A stretch of 64,000 nucleotides of DNA from Pandoraea terrae (GCF_902459695.1 NZ_CABPRZ010000003.1:310001-374000); one strand, 5' to 3'. Positions 41,050 to 50,197 are shown, counted from the first letter of the stretch. The notes: generated by a model not told the origin, from the sequence alone. Made by a program: numbers and translations.

Positions 41050-41700
41050 TTACGACGATGTATCCGACGCCGTGGCGCGCTGGGTCAGGATGCTCGATGC
41101 CATGGGGCAAAAGGCGTGGGAAATCGCTGACACCGTCCACTCGGAAAACTCGGGGTCGAACCATCGGTCCACGCGGCCCCAATGGAAGGGGTGTGTCAGA
41201 TACTCGCCGTGCAGATCGCCGATGGCGGCGAACTCCTGCTGCCACACGTGGGTCCACGCGCTTGGCGACGTGACGCGGCTCAGTTGCCAGTTGCGAATGG
41301 TCGGCATGTACGCGGGCATTCGCAGCAGATCGCGCTCCAGCGATTCGACATGTTCGCTGCCCGCTTCAGGCCTGACACGAAACAGCAAAGTGCGCCAGAC
41401 GCCGTTTTGCAAGCCGGCGGCCCGCTCGCCACCGCCGATCGGACGGTAGGCGAGATGATCCGTGCGCGACACGCCCGGCAACTGCGACAGCCAGGCGGAA
41501 ACTTCCGCCGCGTCTTGCGAATCCGCCGCGAAATGCAGATCGACGGTGCAGTCGCCCGCACCCCAGCACCCTTCCATGTTTCGTCCAAAGGCGACCCGGC
41601 GCAAGCCGGGCAGCGACTGCGCGCGGGCGGACAGCTCGCGCTCGAGCGTGGTTGTGCAGGCGCCATCTTCGAGAAAGAGCTGGGCGGTTTCAAGTCGCAT
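41050..41700 (-). CDS. Uncharacterised protein, possible dimeric alpha/beta-barrel (Dabb-like) domain
   Basis: A 216-residue soluble protein without signal peptide. The N-terminal half (MRLETAQLFLEDGACTTTLE, VAFGRNMEGCWGAGDCTVDL) resembles Dabb/ABM stress-responsive alpha/beta-barrel domains, and the second half (HVESLERDLLRMPAYMPTIR, NWQLSRV) may be a second copy. GGAGTG precedes the ATG at 41700; a GTG/ATG 13 codons earlier is less likely. The start overlaps the end of the 114-residue gene upstream by 11 bases, so the two are one operon. Function unknown. Confidence 0.6.
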   Translation of the reverse strand: MRLETAQLFLEDGACTTTLERELSARAQSLPGLRRVAFGRNMEGCWGAGDCTVDLHFAADSQDAAEVSAWLSQLPGVSRTDHLAYRPIGGGERAAGLQNGVWRTLLFRVRPEAGSEHVESLERDLLRMPAYMPTIRNWQLSRVTSPSAWTHVWQQEFAAIGDLHGEYLTHPFHWGRVDRWFDPEFSEWTVSAISHAFCPMASSILTQRATASDTSS

Positions 41701-42034
41701 CGGAACACTCCATCGGCACGGGCAGGGGTTGATCGGCATCGGTCAGGACATGGCGGCAGCGGCGGTGACAAAGGCCGTCCACAGCGGACCAGAACGCGAT
41801 CACTTCCGGTCCGGCGGCGCCACGCATGCCGTAGTAGGCCATGACGCCGGGCAATTGCCACAACAGCCACAGCGTGTTGGGCGCATCCGGGACGCCCACG
41901 GGGGGCGATACCCAGCGATTGAGCAAGGTAAGACCCCGCGCGGCGCTGGTGCCGAGATAGTGCTCCTGCAAAAGCGAGAGCACGGCGGAAATGTGCTTTG
42001 CGTCAACGACGATTTCGTCGAGCACGTGAATCAT
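41690..42034 (-). CDS. Small uncharacterised protein paired with the Dabb-like gene
   Basis: A 114-residue soluble protein (MIHVLDEIVVDAKHISAVLS at the start). The pattern resembles a single NIPSNAP/Dabb alpha/beta barrel (LGTSAARGLTLLNRWVSPPV, NTLWLLWQLPGVMAYYGM). AGGAGG lies seven bases before the ATG at 42034, the strongest translation signal in this area. It is first in a two-gene unit. Such small barrels often bind or isomerise hydrophobic catabolites, but no substrate can be named. Confidence 0.6.
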   Translation of the reverse strand: MIHVLDEIVVDAKHISAVLSLLQEHYLGTSAARGLTLLNRWVSPPVGVPDAPNTLWLLWQLPGVMAYYGMRGAAGPEVIAFWSAVDGLCHRRCRHVLTDADQPLPVPMECSDAT

Positions 42035-42211
42035 CTGCGGCCTCCTGTGCGCATGCCGGCGAGCGTAAGTGACGTCCATTATGGGGGGGCACATCAGCGC
42101 GGGCCGTTACCGCGGCGGTCAGTCAACGCTACGCCGGCGATCAAAACAGGAATTGCGCGAACGGCGCATGGAAAGGGACGTTGACCCGGGAGGCCCGGGG
42201 CATTCCGTGAG

Positions 42212-43246
42212 CTACTGCCCGCGGCGAAAGCGACTGGGCGCTTGGCCTGTCCAGCGCACGAATGCGCGGCGGAACGACGCTTCGTCGCTGAAGCCGAGAT
42301 GACCGGCAATGCGGCCCATCGACCAGCGGGTGGCGAGCAGGCAGCGTTCGGCGAAGGCGCGCAGACATTGCTCGCGCAACACGTGATATCCGGTGCCCTG
42401 AGCGGTCAGGCGACGCCGTAACGTCGGCTCGCTCATGCCCAGCGACATGGCGATCTCGCTCAGGGTGGGCAGCGGAAATTCGCGGGCCAGCGCGGCCTCG
42501 AGGAAGCCCTGGACCTGCTGGGAAGTCGTCAGGGCTTGCGGCACGGTGCCCGTCAACCGAAACGGCACGTCCGAAAGGAACGGGGGAAGCTCCGCCGGCT
42601 GGCGCACGATGGGCCGGCTCAGCAATGCCGCGTCGAAAGTAAAGCCGTAGGTCGGCTCGCCGACAATGACGGGCGCACCAAACAGGCCGAGGAATGGCGA
42701 GGCGTCCTCGCGTACAGGATGCGCGAGAAAGACGCGCTCAGGGGCCAGCGGCTGGCCGATCAGCCAACTGAAAAGCTGGAGATAGAACAGCAGGCCTGTG
42801 AGGTCGACCAGGCATGCTGCGGAACTGTGCCGTTGACGCAACGAATCCATCCGGAAGGTTGCGGCAGGCGCGTCTGAGGCCAGATGCAAAGCGCCGGCCC
42901 TCGGGTAAAGCATGGCACAGAAGTCGATTGCGCAGCGGATGGCTTCCTCGAGCGTACGACAGCTGAGCAGGCAGCGGCACATGAGATCGACTTCCGTCTT
43001 GCGCATGGGGGGATGGCCGTCTCGCTGCGCGACCTGTGCCTCCAGCTGTTCGATCGCCGATCGGTACATCGAGGCGAATTGATCTGCGGAGGGCGGCACT
43101 GCGGCATCGGGCGAAATGGGCGCAATGGGCGCAATGGGCGGCGCCATCGCGGGGTTCGTGCTGCCATGGCGGCTCAATTCGTCGAGCAAGCGGGCGCCCA
43201 AGCCTTGAGGTACACGTACGGTCTGCCGTTTGCGCGAGGTTGCCAC
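42212..43246 (-). CDS. AraC-family transcriptional regulator (OruR/ArgR-like, Arabinose_bd type)
   Basis: A 344-residue regulator. Residues about 60-230 form the Arabinose_bd-type sensory domain found in OruR/VirS-like proteins (RTLEEAIRCAIDFCAMLYPR). The C-terminal about 90 residues hold the two AraC helix-turn-helices (LSEIAMSLGMSEPTLRRRLT, IAGHLGFSDEASFRRAFVRW). The start is GTG at 43246, with AAGGAG six bases upstream. It is divergent from the oxidoreductase gene at 43452 and upstream of the small-barrel pair; both are candidate targets. Confidence 0.92.
   Translation of the reverse strand: MATSRKRQTVRVPQGLGARLLDELSRHGSTNPAMAPPIAPIAPISPDAAVPPSADQFASMYRSAIEQLEAQVAQRDGHPPMRKTEVDLMCRCLLSCRTLEEAIRCAIDFCAMLYPRAGALHLASDAPAATFRMDSLRQRHSSAACLVDLTGLLFYLQLFSWLIGQPLAPERVFLAHPVREDASPFLGLFGAPVIVGEPTYGFTFDAALLSRPIVRQPAELPPFLSDVPFRLTGTVPQALTTSQQVQGFLEAALAREFPLPTLSEIAMSLGMSEPTLRRRLTAQGTGYHVLREQCLRAFAERCLLATRWSMGRIAGHLGFSDEASFRRAFVRWTGQAPSRFRRGQ
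43111..43137. repeat. 9-bp tandem repeat inside the AraC gene
   Basis: Three copies of a 9-base unit (GCGAAATGG, GCGCAATGG, GCGCAATGG), encoding the PIAPIAPISP stretch before the sensory domain. Copy-number change would stay in frame. Confidence 0.7.
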
Positions 43247-43451
43247 TCAAGACTCCTTTTGAGCGAGGTCGTAACGGTTGATGATCGGCGCGGTAAGCGT
43301 TGCCCGAATGCGGCCGCCGGATAATGCATTGGGGCGATGATATTCCCAGGGCACCGGCGTGTCACGAGTGCATCGGCAAATGAGCGCTGTCGCGGTACGT
43401 AGGCATCGGAAGCGGTCCGCCATCTCGCGCCTGATCATTCACGGAGACAAA

Positions 43452-44459
43452 ATGCAACTTGAAGCAAATGCCACCATGCGCGCGGTCGTGATGGATCGCG
43501 TTGGCGGACCGGAGGTCATGAAGCTGGCCAGCGTTCTCAGACCGGCGCCCGGTCCCGGCGAGGTACTGATCAAGGTCGCGTATGCGGGTGTGAATCCGGC
43601 CGACTGGAAGTGCCGGGAGGGCTATCTGAAGTCATTCATGGACTATTCGTTTCCGTTCGTTATCGGCTTTGACCTCGCCGGTGTCGTGGTCGATGCCGGC
43701 GCGGACGTGGCCGGCTTCGAGACGGGGATGCGGGTTTTCGCACAGAGCGACGTGGGGGCCGGCAAGTGGGGTGCGTATGCGGAGTACGCCGTGGTTTCCG
43801 AGGCGTCCGTGGTCCGCATGCCCGAGAATCTCGGTTTTGCACAGGCCGCCGCCGTGCCGACGCCTGCGTTGGCCGCGTGGACCGGCTTGTTCGACGAGGG
43901 CGAACTCCAGCCGGGCCAGCGTGTGCTGATCCACGGCGGGGCAGGTGCGGTCGGGGCATTCGCAATCCAGTTTGCCCGGCATGCCGGCGCCGAGGTCGCA
44001 GTCACTTGCGGCGACTACAACTTCGACTACGTCACCACCCTTGGCGCGCAGCACACCATCGACTACCGAACGCAGGACATCAAGACGGCCGTTCAAGCGT
44101 GGTCGCCGTCGGGGGTTGACCTGATTCTGGATACGATCGGTTGCGCGACGCTGCCTGCCGGGCTGGACATGCTGCGTCCGGGCGGTACGCTGGTCAGCAT
44201 TCTGACGCTGATGCAAGACGACGCAGGTCCGGATCACGCGGAAGCGGTGCGGCGCGGTTTGCGGACCCGGGTAGCGTTCAGCAAGATGCCCAGCGGGAGG
44301 TTGCTGGGTCAGATCGCAGACCTGCTCGCGCGCGGCCAGGTGCGTGTCCCGCGCATTGCATCAATGCCGATGGAAAGCGTGGCGCAGGCGCATCGCATGG
44401 TGCAGGACGGCACGCATCGCGCGAAGCTCGTCTTGCAGGTCGCAAACGACATGACCTGA
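43452..44459 (+). CDS. Medium-chain NADP-dependent oxidoreductase (quinone reductase-like MDR)
   Basis: A 335-residue zinc-independent MDR enzyme. The GroES-like N-domain (PGPGEVLIKVAYAGVNPADW) is followed by a Rossmann domain with the nucleotide loop HGGAGAVGAFAIQFARHAGA. The catalytic zinc cysteines of alcohol dehydrogenases are absent, as in quinone oxidoreductases. It likely reduces quinones or activated alkenals with NAD(P)H. GGAG precedes the ATG at 43452; the open frame back to 43359 crosses the divergent promoter. The AraC regulator next door is a probable controller. A terminator follows. Confidence 0.92.
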   Translation: MQLEANATMRAVVMDRVGGPEVMKLASVLRPAPGPGEVLIKVAYAGVNPADWKCREGYLKSFMDYSFPFVIGFDLAGVVVDAGADVAGFETGMRVFAQSDVGAGKWGAYAEYAVVSEASVVRMPENLGFAQAAAVPTPALAAWTGLFDEGELQPGQRVLIHGGAGAVGAFAIQFARHAGAEVAVTCGDYNFDYVTTLGAQHTIDYRTQDIKTAVQAWSPSGVDLILDTIGCATLPAGLDMLRPGGTLVSILTLMQDDAGPDHAEAVRRGLRTRVAFSKMPSGRLLGQIADLLARGQVRVPRIASMPMESVAQAHRMVQDGTHRAKLVLQVANDMT

Positions 44460-44477
44460 GCGGGACCCCGGTCGCCC

Positions 44478-44516
44478 TGGCCCGGCACGCCTTACCGGCG
44501 CTCGGGCCATTTTTTT
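44478..44516 (+). terminator. Rho-independent terminator after the MDR oxidoreductase gene
   Basis: Stem TGGCCCG/CGGGCCA (44478-44484 and 44503-44509), loop with further pairing potential, followed by seven T (44510-44516). It isolates the next operon. Confidence 0.88.
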
Positions 44517-44672
44517 GTCATTCATCCCATGAATTCGGAGCATATCGGACACCGTCTATACAAATGCGAGGGGCGTTCCTACTATCGATGCACCACCTGA
44601 ACACAAGACAACAAAACGTCCGGTGGAAGACGCATGCAATGAACGCATTCACCTCTGGAGGAGACGGTGACC

Positions 44673-45662
44673 ATGATGCTCAATCGCAGGGTTTTTCTTC
44701 GCAATGTCGCGTTGTCCGCAGGCGCGGCTTCGCTTTCCGCCACGATCGGCTCGCGGGCCCTGGCTGCCGGGCCGATTCGCGTAGGTGTGCTGATTCCCGG
44801 CTCTCGCGCGGATCACGGTTGGATGGAGTCGGCGTACGCAGGGATTGTCGCCGCCCAAACGCGGTATGGCGACCGCATCAAGATTACGTCGATCGAGAAC
44901 GTCAAGTTCGGCGACATGGAGCAAGTCCTCGTGACGCTCGCCGCCAAGAACGATCTCGTCATCGGCGCGGCCGGCCAGACGCAGGCGTCCGTACTCAAGG
45001 TCGCCAAACGCTTTCCGAAGGTCAAGTTCACCATCGTCGGTCCGACCGGCCTGCCGACCGATAACGTCGCGCAATACGACGTGCTGCAAGCCCAGATCGG
45101 CTTTGTCGCGGGCGCCGTCGCGGCGATGCTCTCGAAGCGCGGTGCGGTCAGCTATGTCGGCGGTCTCGAAATTCCGGCCATCGTCAATACGGGCAAGGAA
45201 TTCGGTAACGGGGCGCGTTATGTGCGGCCTGACATCAAATACATCGAAACCTACACCGGCGATTTCGACGATGTCGCCAAAGCCAAGGAAGCCACGCTCG
45301 CTGCGATCGCCCAGGGCGCGGACATGCATTACAACATTCTCAATCTCGGTGTGCGAGGCATGGAACAGGCCGCGCGCGATAAAGGCACGCGTCTGATCGG
45401 CAGCTACAGCAACTATTGCGGTGATCACAACGCCCTCTACGCCGCCTATACGATCAGCGGCATCGGCTTCATGGTCGAGTATGCGATCGACCAGATGATG
45501 GCCGGCACGTGGAAGCCCGAGGCCAAGGTGTTCGGCCTGGCCATGGGGCCCCGCTCGGCTGGCATCGAAGTCTGCAGCGGCGCGACCCCCGAGTTGCTGA
45601 CCAAGGTCCAGGAGATCCAGAACAACTTGTTGGCCGGCAAGATCAAAGTGCTTGTCGGGTGA
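44673..45662 (+). CDS. BMP-family ABC transporter substrate-binding protein
   Basis: A 329-residue periplasmic binding protein of the basic-membrane-protein (BMP/PnrA) family, which mostly bind nucleosides or related ring compounds. The N terminus is a twin-arginine-like signal (NRRVFLRNVALSAGAASLSA), cleavage near ALAAG. Family segments: VGVLIPGSRADHGWMESAY and GAVSYVGGLEIPAIVNTGKE. In-frame GTG (44667), ATG (44673) and ATG (44676) follow GGAGGAGAC; 44673 is best spaced. First gene of an importer operon whose other genes overlap or touch. The downstream oxamate-carbamoyltransferase genes suggest a ureide or other N-carbamoyl compound as cargo. Confidence 0.9.
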   Translation: MMLNRRVFLRNVALSAGAASLSATIGSRALAAGPIRVGVLIPGSRADHGWMESAYAGIVAAQTRYGDRIKITSIENVKFGDMEQVLVTLAAKNDLVIGAAGQTQASVLKVAKRFPKVKFTIVGPTGLPTDNVAQYDVLQAQIGFVAGAVAAMLSKRGAVSYVGGLEIPAIVNTGKEFGNGARYVRPDIKYIETYTGDFDDVAKAKEATLAAIAQGADMHYNILNLGVRGMEQAARDKGTRLIGSYSNYCGDHNALYAAYTISGIGFMVEYAIDQMMAGTWKPEAKVFGLAMGPRSAGIEVCSGATPELLTKVQEIQNNLLAGKIKVLVG

Positions 45663-45666
45663 GATC

Positions 45667-47259
45667 ATGAATCTCCTCGAACTGGCGGGCGTGACGAAGC
45701 GCTTCGGCGCATTCGTCGCCCTTGACGAAGTCGACTGGCATGTCGCGGCAGGCGAGGTGCATTGCCTGCTCGGCGAGAACGGCGCCGGCAAGTCGACGCT
45801 TTGCAATCTCGTGTTCGGCGTCTATCAGCCCGACGCCGGCGCGATGCGGTTCGATGGCGCGCCGCACGCGCCGGCCGGGCCGATTGACGCGCTCGCGCGC
45901 GGCATCGCCATGGTCCATCAGCATTTCAGTCTGGTCGGAAACATGACGGTCGCCGAGAATCTCGTGCTCGGCCGCGCGCGTGCCGTGCTGCGTTACGACG
46001 ACGTGCTGGAAAAGATGGCCCGGCTGGCCGACGAATACGACCTGGCGATCGATCCGCATCGTGTCATCAGCGAGTTGTCGGTCGGCGAACGCCAACGCGT
46101 CGAGATCATCAAGTGCCTGTTGACCGATCCGCGCCTGCTTGTGCTCGACGAGCCGACGGCGGTGCTGCCGCCGGGCGAGGTCGATGCCCTGCTGACGGTC
46201 TGCCGCAAGGTTGCAGCCAGCGGGCGCGCGGTGATCCTCGTCACACACAAGCTGGCCGAGATCGCGAAGGTGGCCGACCGTACCACCGTGCTGCGGCGCG
46301 GCCGTATCGTGGAATCCGTGCCGATGGCCGGCGCCGATATGCAAATGCTCGTGCGCTCGATGGTCGGCAGGGATGTCAGCACGGCCGACTCGGTGCTGGC
46401 CGCCACGCTCGGCATCGCCAGTCAGGCCGCTGCGACGGTTACGGCAGACATGGCAGACACGACAGCGACAGAAGGGCAGGCGTGCAAGGCCGCTGCGATG
46501 GAGGATGCCGTCGAGGCGCTCACGCTCGATGCGCTGACGTTCCGCGACGCCGACGGGGTGTTGCGACTGGACGACGTCACGCTTGCCGTCAGACGCGGCG
46601 AGATCGTTGGCGTGGCGGGCGTTGAAGGGAATGGGCAGACCGAACTCGGCGCGATCCTGGCCGGTCTCGCAACGCCCACGCAGGGCCAGATCTGCATCGG
46701 CGGGCGCGATGTCACGGGCGCGCGGCCCGGCGACATCACGGCCGCCGGGGCCGGTATCGTGCCCGAAGACCGGCACGCCGTCGCTTGCATCGGCGAGTTG
46801 AGCATTTCCGAGAATCTGTTCCTTGGCGCAACCCACCGCTATTCGCGCTGGGGCCTGCTCGACCGCGCCCGCATGGCGCGCGACGCGCGGGCGCTGATGC
46901 AGGCGTTCGACGTCCGTGCGGACAGCCCCGACGTACCGATGGGGCGGTTGTCGGGGGGCAATCAGCAGAAGGCGGTGCTGGCACGCGAACTCACGCGTGA
47001 GCCGCTGACGTTCCTGCTCGCCGCCCAGCCGACGCGCGGCCTGGACGTAGGCGCCGTCGAGGCAGTATTTCGTCGCATCTGCTCGGCACGCGATGCGGGC
47101 CTTGGCGTGCTGCTGATTTCCAGTGATTTGAACGAGCTGATTGCCGTGTCGGACCGCGTGGTGGTGCTATATCGCGGGCGCGTGGTGGGCGAGATGCCCG
47201 CGACGCCGGGCAATCGGGAGACGATTGGCGCAATGATGTCGGGGCATGGCCATGGTTGA
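45667..47259 (+). CDS. ABC transporter ATPase with two ABC domains (nucleoside/sugar type)
   Basis: A 530-residue double ATPase of the sugar/nucleoside group. Domain 1 has Walker A GENGAGKST, signature LSVGERQRVEIIKCLL and Walker B LLVLDEPTAVLPPGEV. Domain 2 has the usual degenerate Walker A (GVEGNGQTEL) and the signature LSGGNQQKAVLARELT. An alanine/threonine-rich linker of about 35 residues (around 260-295) between the domains is longer than usual. It starts four bases after the binding-protein stop and overlaps the first permease gene. It energises import of the BMP cargo. Confidence 0.93.
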   Translation: MNLLELAGVTKRFGAFVALDEVDWHVAAGEVHCLLGENGAGKSTLCNLVFGVYQPDAGAMRFDGAPHAPAGPIDALARGIAMVHQHFSLVGNMTVAENLVLGRARAVLRYDDVLEKMARLADEYDLAIDPHRVISELSVGERQRVEIIKCLLTDPRLLVLDEPTAVLPPGEVDALLTVCRKVAASGRAVILVTHKLAEIAKVADRTTVLRRGRIVESVPMAGADMQMLVRSMVGRDVSTADSVLAATLGIASQAAATVTADMADTTATEGQACKAAAMEDAVEALTLDALTFRDADGVLRLDDVTLAVRRGEIVGVAGVEGNGQTELGAILAGLATPTQGQICIGGRDVTGARPGDITAAGAGIVPEDRHAVACIGELSISENLFLGATHRYSRWGLLDRARMARDARALMQAFDVRADSPDVPMGRLSGGNQQKAVLARELTREPLTFLLAAQPTRGLDVGAVEAVFRRICSARDAGLGVLLISSDLNELIAVSDRVVVLYRGRVVGEMPATPGNRETIGAMMSGHGHG

Positions 47260-48376
47260 CGATTCGACTGTTCACACTCAATCCGCCGAACGTCCAGCGG
47301 AAAAACTCCGGCGGGCGGCGGCGCAGGCGTTGCCGTTGCCGGTCCTGATCCCGATCGTGGCGACCGTCGCGGCGCTCGCCATCGGCGTCGGCCTGATTGC
47401 CCTGACGGGGAATTCCGTCGTCGAGGCGATCACCGCGTTTTGGGACGGCATGACAGGCAGCGCGTTCGACGTGGGCTCGTCGCTCAATCGCTCGATGAGT
47501 CTGCTGCTGGTCGGCCTCGGCTTCATCTTCGCCAACCGCGCCAATCTGACCAACGTCGGCGGCGAAGGGCAGATCGCGATCGGCGGCATGATGGCGACCG
47601 CGATGGCGCTTCACGGCGGCGCGGCGGCGCTGCCGTTCGGGCTGGCCTTCGTCGTGCCGCTGCTGGCGGGCACGCTGGGCGGCGCGGTCTGGGGCGGTGC
47701 GGCCGGCGTGCTCAAATCGAAGCGCGGCGTCAACGAGGTGATCAGCACCTTGCTGCTGACATTCATTGCGTTGCCGCTCGTTTACTGGTCGGTCGAGTCG
47801 TTCCATCTGCTGCGCAAGCCATTGACGCCGACGTCGGCGTTGCCGGAATCGCCCGAGATTCCTGATCTGACAAAGCTGCCGATGCTGCTGCCGTCGGATC
47901 CGACCTCGCCGCTGCATGTCGGTCTGCTGATCGCGCTTGTCGCCGTGATCGTCGTCGGTGTGGTGCTTGCCAAAAGCCCGCTCGGTCTCAAATTGCGCGC
48001 CGTCGGCTTGAATCGGCTGGCAGCACGCCGTGCGGGTATCCGGGCCGACCGCCTCGTTGTGACAGCAATGGCGGTGTCGGGCGGCTTTGGCGGTTTGGCG
48101 GGCGCGATCATGATTCAGGGGCAGCAGTTCTATCTGACGAGCGACTTTTCCTCGGGCTACGGCTTCGACGGCCTGGTCGTCGGCTTGCTGGCGCGCGGCT
48201 CGGCCGCTGGCGTGGTGCTCGGCGCGCTGCTGTTCGGCTTCCTGCGCTCCGGCAGCATCGCGATGGAGATCACCGCGCATGTGCCGTCCGCCGTCGTGCT
48301 GATCTGCCAGGGGTTGATCGTCATCGCGGTGGCCGGCTCCTCCCTTCTTGTCGACAAGCGAGTCAATCATGGTTGA
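47252..48376 (+). CDS. ABC transporter permease 1 (BPD_transp_2, nucleoside-type)
   Basis: A 374-residue inner-membrane permease with about nine helices. The family-defining region is GLGFIFANRANLTNVGGEGQIAIGG-like (split here as GFIFANRANLTNVGGEGQ and IAIGGMMATAMAL). The EAA-equivalent loop KSPLGLKLRAVGLNRLAARR contacts the ATPase. It overlaps the ATPase gene by eight bases and the second permease gene by eight bases. An ATG two codons earlier (47246) is also possible. Confidence 0.92.
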   Translation: MVDDSTVHTQSAERPAEKLRRAAAQALPLPVLIPIVATVAALAIGVGLIALTGNSVVEAITAFWDGMTGSAFDVGSSLNRSMSLLLVGLGFIFANRANLTNVGGEGQIAIGGMMATAMALHGGAAALPFGLAFVVPLLAGTLGGAVWGGAAGVLKSKRGVNEVISTLLLTFIALPLVYWSVESFHLLRKPLTPTSALPESPEIPDLTKLPMLLPSDPTSPLHVGLLIALVAVIVVGVVLAKSPLGLKLRAVGLNRLAARRAGIRADRLVVTAMAVSGGFGGLAGAIMIQGQQFYLTSDFSSGYGFDGLVVGLLARGSAAGVVLGALLFGFLRSGSIAMEITAHVPSAVVLICQGLIVIAVAGSSLLVDKRVNHG

Positions 48377-49292
48377 AGCGCAACTGGCCGTATTCGTCGC
48401 CTCGGGCATTCGCCTGGCGATGCCGATCATCCTGGCCGGCACCGGCGAACTCGTCAGTCAGCGCGCGGGCGTGCTGAACCTGAGCCTCGACGGCATGATG
48501 CTGGTCGCGGCGTTCGCTGCCGCCTGGGGCGCCTGGGTGACCGGTTCGCCCGTCCTGGGCGTCGTGGCGGGCGTTGTCGCAAGCCTGCTGGTGGCCTGGG
48601 TGCAGGCATTCCTCAGCGTGACCTTGCGCGCCAATCAACTGGTCGTGGGCATCGGCTTCAACATCCTGGCGCTTGGCGCAACGACGTTCCTGTATCGGGA
48701 AATCTTCGGTCCGCTCTCGCGGCAACCGATTCCTGGCTTCGAGAAGTGGCATATCCCGGGCCTCGAATCCTTGCCGATCATCGGTCCAGGGGTGTTCCAG
48801 CAAACCGGACTTGTCTACCTCGGCCTGTTCCTGGTGCTCGTGACGTGGGCGTTGCTGAAAGGCACCTCGCTCGGTTTGTCGATCCGTGCCGTGGGCGAAG
48901 ACCCGCGCGCAGCGGACAAGGCCGGCATCCACGTCAAGCGCGTGCGATACCTCGGCGTGTTGTTTGCCGGTGCGATGGCGGGGCTCGGCGGCGCGTTCAT
49001 GTCGGTGGCAGACAGCAACACCTTTACCGAAGGGATGACACGCGGCGCCGGCTACCTGGCCATCACGGCGGTCATCTTCGGCGGCTGGACGCCGGGACGC
49101 ACGCTCGCGGCGTGCCTGCTGTTCGGGTTCGCGACGGCGCTGCAGTTCCTGGTGCCGGCGCTGGGTCTCGACGTGCCCGTCGCGTGGCTGCTGATGTTGC
49201 CGTATGTGCTGGCGCTCTGCGCGATCGCCGGCTTTGTCGGCAAGCAACGGCAACCGTCCGCCTTGACGCTGCCGTTCGTGCGTGGCCGTTAG
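48369..49292 (+). CDS. ABC transporter permease 2 (BPD_transp_2, nucleoside-type)
   Basis: A 307-residue permease, partner of the preceding one, with about eight helices. Typical strings are LAGTGELVSQRAGVLNLSLD and the ATPase-contact loop GLSIRAVGEDPRAADKAG. Its start lies inside the end of permease 1. The four transporter genes thus form a tight operon, BMP protein - double ATPase - permease - permease, the standard order for nucleoside importers. The hydrolase gene follows 80 bases later. Confidence 0.93.
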   Translation: MVEAQLAVFVASGIRLAMPIILAGTGELVSQRAGVLNLSLDGMMLVAAFAAAWGAWVTGSPVLGVVAGVVASLLVAWVQAFLSVTLRANQLVVGIGFNILALGATTFLYREIFGPLSRQPIPGFEKWHIPGLESLPIIGPGVFQQTGLVYLGLFLVLVTWALLKGTSLGLSIRAVGEDPRAADKAGIHVKRVRYLGVLFAGAMAGLGGAFMSVADSNTFTEGMTRGAGYLAITAVIFGGWTPGRTLAACLLFGFATALQFLVPALGLDVPVAWLLMLPYVLALCAIAGFVGKQRQPSALTLPFVRGR

Positions 49293-49372
49293 CAGCACTC
49301 GGCCGCCCTCAGCCGCCGTTCGGCGATGCCCATGGCCATGGCGTCACACATTCCCTTTGTGAAGGAGCTGAA

Positions 49373-50197
49373 ATGACCACACTACGCAACGTATCCGGGG
49401 CCGGTGCGCCCATCCAGGAAGGCGATGCACGCCGGCGGCTCGGTTCGGCGCCGAACCATCAATGGGCGGTTAGCCGCGACCACGTCGACATGGCCGTGCC
49501 CGCGCCGGCGCCCGTGCCGATGCCTCTCGAAGCGACGCCGCAACGGTTGACGATCGACCTGCGCCGCACCGCGATCGTCGTCATCGACATGCAGAATGAT
49601 TTCTGCGCGCCGGGTGGCTGGGTCGACCATCTCGGCGTCGATTACTCGCCCGACCGCCGGCCGATCAAACCATTACAACGACTCCTGCCGGCGTTGCGCG
49701 AGGCCGGCGTGCCGGTCGTATGGGTCAATTGGGGCAATCGTCCCGATCTGTTGAACATGCCGCCGAATCAATTGCATCTGTACAAACCCTCCGGCGATGG
49801 GGTGGGACTGGGCGACCCGTTGCCGGGACACGGCGCACGCGTACTGGAAAAGGACAGTTGGGCTGCGGCGGTCGTCGACGAACTGGCCCCTGCGCCGACC
49901 GACGTACGCGTCGACAAGTACCGCATCAGCGGCTTCTGGGATACGCCGCTCGACGGCATCCTGCGCAATCTCGGCGTAAACACGCTGCTGTTCGCCGGCG
50001 TGAATACGGACCAGTGCGTCGCCTGCACACTGCAGGACGCCAATTTCCTCGGCTATGGCTGTGTGCTTGTCGAAGACTGTTGTGCGACGACGTCACCGGC
50101 ATTCTGCACGGAAAGCACCTTGTTCAACGTCAGGAAGTGCTACGGCTTTGTGACCGGCTCGCACGACGTGCTGGCGGGCCTGGCGAACCGTGCATGA
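49373..50197 (+). CDS. Isochorismatase-family cysteine hydrolase (ureidoacrylate/biuret-hydrolase-like)
   Basis: A 274-residue amidohydrolase. The catalytic triad is D72 in VVIDMQNDFCAPGGW, K182 in VDKYRISGFWDT and C215 in GVNTDQCVACT. The GW after the first motif and the FWDTPLD segment resemble the ureide/biuret and ureidoacrylate (RutB) hydrolases rather than nicotinamidases. An N-terminal extension of about 60 residues precedes the domain. GAAGGAG lies before the ATG. Its place between a BMP importer and the carbamoyltransferase genes suggests it cuts an N-carbamoyl or amide bond of the imported compound. The true substrate is inferred. Confidence 0.85.
   Translation: MTTLRNVSGAGAPIQEGDARRRLGSAPNHQWAVSRDHVDMAVPAPAPVPMPLEATPQRLTIDLRRTAIVVIDMQNDFCAPGGWVDHLGVDYSPDRRPIKPLQRLLPALREAGVPVVWVNWGNRPDLLNMPPNQLHLYKPSGDGVGLGDPLPGHGARVLEKDSWAAAVVDELAPAPTDVRVDKYRISGFWDTPLDGILRNLGVNTLLFAGVNTDQCVACTLQDANFLGYGCVLVEDCCATTSPAFCTESTLFNVRKCYGFVTGSHDVLAGLANRA

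Noticed and set aside
46991-48442. A 483-codon open frame on the minus strand
   Set aside because: Antisense to the ABC ATPase end and permease 1. The product is rich in Arg, Gln, His and Asp with no domain, a typical shadow.
49330-49341. Palindrome CCATGGCCATGG before the hydrolase gene
   Set aside because: A simple doubled NcoI-type site of 12 bases; short palindromes of this composition are expected by chance in GC-rich DNA, and the ribosome-binding site lies separately.
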